DNA from: Catenulispora rubra
GTDB taxonomy: Bacteria; Actinomycetota; Actinomycetes; Streptomycetales; Catenulisporaceae
DNA length: 36,574 bases
NCBI RefSeq assembly: GCF_015356825.1
Contig: NZ_JAACYW010000095.1
Location: forward strand, 1-36,574
Reading direction: 5' to 3'
Shown here one piece after another: positions 33,801-36,574 of this stretch; position 1 is the first letter of the stretch, and each line of letters begins with the position of its first letter. The notes below the pieces were generated by a model. The model was not told the DNA's origin. It saw only the letters and a program-made list of their open reading frames with translations, and made no database searches. A program made the translations under genes and the position numbers.

Positions 33801-34358
33801 ACGCACTCCGCCTCCGCCGACCCCGCCGCGGACCTGGCGCGCCGCCTGTCCTCGCTGAGCGAGAGCGACCAGCAGGAGTTCCTGCTCAACCTGGTCCGCT
33901 CGCACGCCGCCGCCGCACTCGGCGGAGGGGAAGCGGCAGCCATGGACGCCAACAGCCCGTTCCGCGACTTCGGCTTCGACTCCCTCACCGCAGTCGACCT
34001 CCGCAACAGGCTGTCGGGCGCGACCGGCTGCCGCTTCCCGGCGACGGTGGTCTTCGACCACCCCACCCCGGCCGAACTCGCCGCCTACGTGCGCACCAAG
34101 GTCGTCCCCGAGGCGGGGGCACCCAAGTCACCGCCGGTCCTCGACGAGATCGAGAACCTTGAGAAAACCCTCCTGCGCCTGCGCGACGAGCCGGACCTCC
34201 GCGACGGAGTCACCCGACGCCTCCAGGCACTACTGAGCCGATGGAACGAAGCCCAGCCAGCGAGCGGCGAACTGCCCGGCGAGGAGATCGCCGTCGATTC
34301 CGCGACCGACGACGAGCTGTTCGCGCTCATCGACGGAGGTGTCACCGGCACCGAGTGA
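27885..34358 (+). CDS. One-module type I PKS: KS-AT-DH-ER-KR-ACP
   Basis: 2157 aa; a fully reducing module (module 4). The N-terminal helix (1-35, with the TRRLRRRNDELEAKL stretch) is a docking coiled coil for the preceding PKS. KS4 has C200. AT4 has S657 in GHSQG and YASHSP from 757, so methylmalonyl. DH4 has H965 (HxxxGxxxxP) and D1134 (HPALLDAAAQ). ER4 has GAGGVGSAA. KR4 has GVLDD and S1852, Y1865, N1869. ACP4 has S2033 in GFDSL. The C-terminal 120 residues form two predicted charged helices and a short acidic tail, a docking domain that must pair with another N-terminal docking helix; the only other such helix in the window begins the minus-strand KS protein. Starts 8 bp after the previous stop with GAGGAG at 27868-27873. 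There is no thioesterase. Confidence 0.95.
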   Translation: MSASIEEITGALRESVKETRRLRRRNDELEAKLGEPVAIVGMACRYPGGVVSPEGLWQLLTEGRDAIDSFPQDRGWDLSELFDPDPDHSGTSYVSEGGFLQGATEFDAGFFGISAREALSMDPRQRLLLETCWELFEDAGVDAATLKGSKTGVFVGAGPSDYPTGVEGYVVTGTTPSVVSGRLAYVFGLEGAAVTVDTACSSSLVALHQAVHAVRTGECTMAVAGGAAMMSSPKVFIEFSRMRALAPDGRSKAFAAGADGFGFAEGVGLVLVETLSQARRRGHEVLAVIRGSATNQDGASSGLTAPNGPSQRRVIQAALASAGVAASEVDVVEAHGTGTGLGDPLEAQALLETYGQAHAGAAPMLLGSVKSNIGHTQAAAGVASVIKLVLAMRHGVVPATLHADEPSPHVDWTSGAVRLAVRAQQWPETGRPRRAGVSSFGISGTNAHLILEQAPEPEATEETALESQQTDTPPVGGPVPWVLSGRGEAALRAQAAQLARFLQDRPELEPLDVASALIRRSALTHRAVVLGADRAELLAGLSDLAEERPGAGLVQGLARNRPGEAVLVFPGQGTQWRGMALGLLDASPVFRDRLAECDEAVAAVTGWSVRDVLRETPGAPDLDRVDVVQPVLFAVMVSLAELWREAGIVPAAVVGHSQGEIAAACVAGALSLRDAARVVCLRSRALGSLSGQGAMASLGVAPEAADALLARWTGKLSIAVVNGPGSVVVSGDIDAIEELVAEYQDSEIRVRRLPVDYASHSPHVERIREELLAQLKGIDAVASHIPFYSAVTGTQLDTAGLDAEYWYRNLREPVRFDEVTRTLLDRGYGLFVEASPHPVLTVALQESIEQAQAAAIAVGTLHRDRGGQDDFLGSVAQAWAGGVPVAWQKLLGPQPDHFVSLPTYAFQRKRYWQEPKAPSGDALGRAGLRAGAHPLLGAAVDVAGSEAVVLTGRLALHGQRWLADHQVAGQALLPGTAFVELALRAATEAGCQGIEELTLQAPLILPSAGAVRLQVVAGTPDELGRRPVTVYSRPEEASLDGEWTAHAVGELTGSTDMSEEGFGDFVIWPPAGAEELPTDQLYAGFAEHGYGFGPSFQLISRAWRLGDDVYAEVGLPSELRGDAERFGVHPALLDAAAQVAGLAVPGEGLVLPFVFGDVALATPGATDLRVRVRRIGPDRVALAAADLGGRPVVSVGAIVVRPASTWQQRAATSTALRDALFRLTWVPVAAVQAARQSCAVLGSDYRDLADLRAAIAAGVSAPDLVVWTVPETTDDIAASARTVTAAALEVAQAWLADDGFGAARLVIRTQGAVTAGAETANLASAAVWGLIRTAQTEHPGRFVLADDDGSGTDWSAVAASDEPQVAIRSGELLAPRLADAESGERLLPPARAASWRLEATDARTLEGLTLTECPALDAPLGPDEVRVAVRAAALNFRDVVTALGMIPGEKELGSEGAGVVTAVGADVTDLAPGDRVLGFWTNAFSPVAVTDHRLLAKVPEGWSFEQAASMPVAFLTAYYGLFDLGGLAAGQSALIHAGAGGVGSAAVQLARHRGAQVFATASERKWPVLRDAGLDDAHIASSRTLDFEQRFGEATAAGGIDVVLNSLAGDFVDASLRLVRPGGHFIEMGKTDIRSAADVAAAHPGIDYQAFDLRQAGPDRVREMLVEILDLFRAGALTLPKVTTWDVRDAVAAFRYMSQARHVGKIVLTIPAAPDPEGTVLVTGGTGTLGGVVARHLAERGARHLMLLSRRGLEASGAQELRAELAELGAEAQIVACDVADRADLARALALVPAAHPLTSVVHAAGVLDDGVLSSLTPEKIDAVMRPKVDAALHLHELTAEADLAEFVLFSSGAGLTGAPGQGNYAAANVFLDALAGHRRAEGLPGTSIAWGLWAQTSELTADMTGSHRARVGGYFGALSTEQALALFDAARGSAEPVLLAAPVRAARLRSLAREGSLPALWSGLVTVPTARTHSASADPAADLARRLSSLSESDQQEFLLNLVRSHAAAALGGGEAAAMDANSPFRDFGFDSLTAVDLRNRLSGATGCRFPATVVFDHPTPAELAAYVRTKVVPEAGAPKSPPVLDEIENLEKTLLRLRDEPDLRDGVTRRLQALLSRWNEAQPASGELPGEEIAVDSATDDELFALIDGGVTGTE

Positions 34359-34374
34359 CCTGACGCCCCAACAA

Positions 34375-34419
34375 CACACCGGGTCGGCGCGCAGCTGGGA
34401 TGCGCGCCGGCCCGGTGTG
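34375..34419. terminator. Bidirectional terminator between convergent genes
   Basis: An 18-bp GC-rich stem (34375-34392 with 34402-34419) has a single G-T pair in place of G-C and a 9-base loop (34393-34401). It begins 16 bp after the stop of the last PKS gene and lies between convergent genes. It should end the main PKS transcript and can also fold on the opposite strand. Confidence 0.85.
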
Positions 34420-34623
34420 CTTGTGCGGCCAGGGCGAGTCGGGTCCCGGCGAGCGGCGGCGGATGGAGATGTGGCGCCGACCCGATCGCTGCCGGCCAGG
34501 CAGTCTGACCTCTGGCGAACAGTGCCGCCGCGCGAATGGCGCGCGAGGCTTGCTGCCCTGGCTGATGCGGCGGCGACCGATGGTGATCTGGCGCCGGCCC
34601 GGTTGTTTGTGCGGCCAGGCAGG
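34404..34623. repeat. Degenerate intergenic repeat, three copies
   Basis: A motif of about 30 bp, GCGCCGGCCCGG followed by TTGTGCGGCCAGG, is found at 34404-34433 and 34591-34619. A weaker copy ending in GCCGGCCAGGCAG is at 34471-34503. The second and third copies share a GATGGnGATnTGGCGCCG lead-in. No gene is seen in 34359-34655. The first copy overlaps the right arm of the terminator. Confidence 0.6.
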
Positions 34624-34655
34624 TTAGCGCCGGTCTGGCATTTTCGAGCCCTGCT

Positions 34656-35312
34656 TCAGCTCGATCCCGCAGCCGCCGCACCGCAAACCCGCAGCGTGCT
34701 CTCCAAACACAGCGACTGAGCCTCCTCCGCACTCAGCTGCCCACCCGCGACCTGCGCCGCAGCCGTGTGGTGCAGCCCCAGGACGGCGGCGGCGAGCCAC
34801 GTCGCGGGCAGTGCGGCGTCGAACTCGCCGCCTTCCTGCCCGCGCTCGATGATCCGCTCCAGCCTCGGCGGCACGACGTCGTGCGGGTCGTCGCTCGTCG
34901 GCCGGGGGACCGAGGACGCGGCGGCGGTGAGCAGCAGCGGGTAGCGGTGCATGAATTCCCAGCCCGCGGCGAGGAAGCGGGCCAGTGCCTCGGCGGGCGG
35001 GGCTGTGTCCAGGTCCGCGTCGTCGAGGAGGGCCGCGTATTCGGCGGCCGCCGTCTGCACGACGGTCGCCAGTAGGGCGTCGCGCGAGGGGAAGTGCGCG
35101 TAGACGGTCTGGCGGGTGACGCCTGCCGTGGCGGCGATCTCCTCCATGCCGGCGTCGGGCTGGCGGCCGAGGACGACGCGGGCCGCGGTGAGGATCGCGT
35201 CGATGTTCTGCCGGGCGTCGGCTCGGCGGCGCCGGGTCGGCGTGCCGGTGCCGGTGCCGGCGCCATTGCTGTTGCCGGCGCCGTTGCTGGTGGTGTCGCG
35301 CAGGTCAGCCAT
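34656..35312 (-). CDS. TetR-family transcriptional repressor
   Basis: 218 aa. After a Gly/Thr/Asn-rich disordered start and a basic stretch (TRRRRADAR, 26-34), a TetR DNA-binding domain follows, with helix-turn-helix MEEIAATAGVTRQTVYAHF at 56-74. The ligand-binding half is divergent, as usual, and names no ligand. It is divergent from an exporter ATPase across 99 bp with two operator-like repeats, the standard layout of a drug-efflux repressor. ATG 35312 was chosen because it precedes the conserved domain with no better alternative; the only purine-rich sequence (GGAAG) abuts the ATG, so this start is uncertain. The frame stays open further upstream, but that part runs antisense through the ATPase gene. 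Confidence 0.88.
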   Translation of the reverse strand: MADLRDTTSNGAGNSNGAGTGTGTPTRRRRADARQNIDAILTAARVVLGRQPDAGMEEIAATAGVTRQTVYAHFPSRDALLATVVQTAAAEYAALLDDADLDTAPPAEALARFLAAGWEFMHRYPLLLTAAASSVPRPTSDDPHDVVPPRLERIIERGQEGGEFDAALPATWLAAAVLGLHHTAAAQVAGGQLSAEEAQSLCLESTLRVCGAAAAGSS

Positions 35313-35342
35313 CTTCCGAAGGGTATCCCGGGGTGCATAACT

Positions 35343-35396
35343 TTGACAACGAGTCAGAGATAAGCCGCCAATAACCTTGACAGCGCGTAAGAGATA
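35343..35396. promoter_or_regulatory. Two TetR operator-like repeats
   Basis: Two 20-bp sequences, 35343-35362 and 35377-35396, match at 17 of 20 positions and are spaced 34 bp in direct orientation. Each contains a dyad TGAC-N5-GTCA (35344-35356, perfect) or TGAC-N5-GTAA (35378-35390, one mismatch). Both begin with TTGACA, which could also serve as a -35 hexamer, so bound repressor would block promoter access. They lie in the 99-bp gap between the TetR and exporter genes, as expected for autoregulation with control of the exporter. Confidence 0.65.
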
Positions 35397-35411
35397 GAGA
35401 ACGCTGGCAGC

Positions 35412-36574
35412 ATGCCAACGAAGAACGCTGACGAGGGCCGTCCGGCGATCGAGATGCGTGGCCTGGTCAAGGCCTACGGCGAGAAGCGCGCGCTGGACGG
35501 TATCGATCTCACGATCCCGGCCGGCCAGGTGTTCGGCTTCCTCGGCCCCAACGGGGCGGGCAAGACCACCACCATCCGCATCCTGGCCACGCTGACCCGG
35601 CCCACCGGCGGCACCGCGCGCGTCCTGGGCCACGACGTGACGACCGAGGCCGACGCCATCCGCGCCCGGATCTCGGTCACCGGCCAGTTCGCCTCCCTGG
35701 ACGAGGACCTGACCGGGTCCGAGAACCTGCTGATCCTCGGCCGGCTCCAGGGCCTGTCCCGGGCCGCCGGCCGAGCGCGGGCCGACGACCTGCTGGACGC
35801 CTTCGACCTGACCGCGGCGGCCGGCCGGCCGGTGCGCGGCTACTCCGGCGGGATGCGCCGCCGGCTCGACATCGCCGCGAGCCTGATCGTGACGCCCGAC
35901 CTGCTCTTCCTCGACGAGCCGACCACCGGGCTGGACCCGCGCAGCCGCAACCAGGTCTGGGAGCTGGTCCGCCGGATCGCCGCGGCCGGGACCACCGTCC
36001 TGCTGACCACCCAGTACCTGGAGGAGGCCGACCAGCTCGCCGAGCAGATCGCGATCATCGACCAGGGCCGGATCGTGGCCCAGGGCACGGCGACGCAGCT
36101 CAAGGCGCGCGTCGGCTCCGGCGCGCTGCACCTGCGGCTGCTGGACGGCGGCCGGCGCGCGCTGGCGCAGGAGATCCTGACCAGGGCGCTGGGCGCGACG
36201 GTCCACCTCGACCCCGACCCGCTGGCCCTGTCCGCCCTGCTGGGCACGCCGGCCGACCCCACCGACGCCAACCGGCTGGTCGGCCAGGCCCTGGTCCGGC
36301 TCGCCGAGGCCGGGGTCGCGGTCGCCGACTTCGCGCTCGGCCAGCCCAGCCTCGACGAGGTCTTCCTCACGCTGACCGGCCACACCGCCGGCCCGGCCGC
36401 TGATCAGGCCACTGACTCAACCGCCGACCCGGCGGCTGACTCAACCGCGGCCAACGATGTGACCACCCGGCTTCTGCAGCACGAGTCGGCGCTGGACATC
36501 CCGGAGATGGTGCATCAGCTCGCCACGCTTTACGGCGCCGGAATCGAGCCGCAGCAGAACCTGATCGCCAATGC
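35412..36574 (+). CDS. DrrA-type exporter ATPase, frame running into a P450-like segment; cut by window end
   Basis: At least 387 residues with no stop before the window ends. Residues 13-325 form a complete DrrA-like ABC ATPase: Walker A GPNGAGKT (45-52), Q92, signature YSGGM (144-148), Walker B LLFLDEP (164-170) and TTQYLEEAD (199-207), where the H-loop histidine is Gln as in the DrrA group. DEVFLTLTGHTA (315-326) is the normal C-terminus of such proteins. Instead of stopping, the frame passes through a low-complexity linker of diverged 8-residue repeats (326-349) into DVTTRLLQHESALDIPEMV and then LYGAGIEPQQNLIAN, which matches the start of the cytochrome P450 I-helix region (AGxE..NLI.N). 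Codon choice loosens (CTT, GGA, TCA, GAT) from about 36396. It could be a real fusion, a deletion product or an assembly join. The ATPase would need a membrane partner, not visible here. Confidence 0.85.
   Translation, partial: MPTKNADEGRPAIEMRGLVKAYGEKRALDGIDLTIPAGQVFGFLGPNGAGKTTTIRILATLTRPTGGTARVLGHDVTTEADAIRARISVTGQFASLDEDLTGSENLLILGRLQGLSRAAGRARADDLLDAFDLTAAAGRPVRGYSGGMRRRLDIAASLIVTPDLLFLDEPTTGLDPRSRNQVWELVRRIAAAGTTVLLTTQYLEEADQLAEQIAIIDQGRIVAQGTATQLKARVGSGALHLRLLDGGRRALAQEILTRALGATVHLDPDPLALSALLGTPADPTDANRLVGQALVRLAEAGVAVADFALGQPSLDEVFLTLTGHTAGPAADQATDSTADPAADSTAANDVTTRLLQHESALDIPEMVHQLATLYGAGIEPQQNLIAN

Noticed and set aside
35313..36383. N-terminal extension of the TetR frame
   Set aside because: It is antisense to the well-supported exporter ATPase, and the TetR domain begins right after ATG 35312.

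Overview
The window is very GC-rich, with codon third positions almost always G or C and Streptomyces-like ribosome sites, so it comes from a high-GC actinomycete; the genus cannot be fixed from the sequence. Positions about 761-34358 form one hybrid biosynthetic gene cluster: a pyrrole starter, a modular type I polyketide synthase (PKS) and a terminal nonribosomal peptide synthetase (NRPS) module of the thiazoline-forming kind. Everything said about the product is inferred from domain logic.

Layout. 1-760: no gene; direct repeats, a 160-bp imperfect palindrome and a strong terminator. 761-4162 (-): NRPS, TubC-type docking - cyclization (Cy) - cysteine adenylation - PCP. 4184-7555 (-): stand-alone PKS module, KS - remnant AT - remnant DH - ACP. 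7556-7976: divergent control region ending in an 11-codon leader ORF. 7977-12215 (+): starter operon of prolyl-PCP dehydrogenase, prolyl-AMP ligase, PCP and flavin halogenase. 12232-12954 (-): phosphopantetheinyl transferase. 13021-27876 (+): three-module PKS. 27885-34358 (+): one-module PKS. 34375-34419: terminator. 34656-35312 (-) and 35412-end (+): divergent TetR regulator and drug-exporter ATPase. The exporter frame does not stop where its family normally ends but runs into a cytochrome-P450-like segment at the window edge.

How the genes work together. Proline is adenylated, loaded on the free PCP, oxidised to pyrrole-2-carbonyl and chlorinated. Module 1 adds malonate with no reduction. 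Module 2 adds methylmalonate, and its KR lacks the catalytic Tyr and Asn. Modules 3 and 4 add methylmalonate with full KR/DH/ER reduction. Docking helices point from module 4 to the minus-strand KS protein, and from its ACP to the NRPS, which should add cysteine and close a thiazoline. The expected scaffold is a (chloro)pyrrolyl 1,3-diketone joined through a reduced tri-methyl chain, with or without two extra carbons, to thiazoline-4-carboxylate. No thioesterase, reductase, discrete AT, thiazoline oxidase or methyltransferase is visible.

Most unusual features: two KS-linked AT domains (in two proteins) shrunk in the same way with the catalytic serine replaced by glycine, one of them followed by a second intact AT; a KR with both Tyr and Asn substituted; a terminal module with no visible release enzyme; and the ATPase/P450 reading-frame junction.
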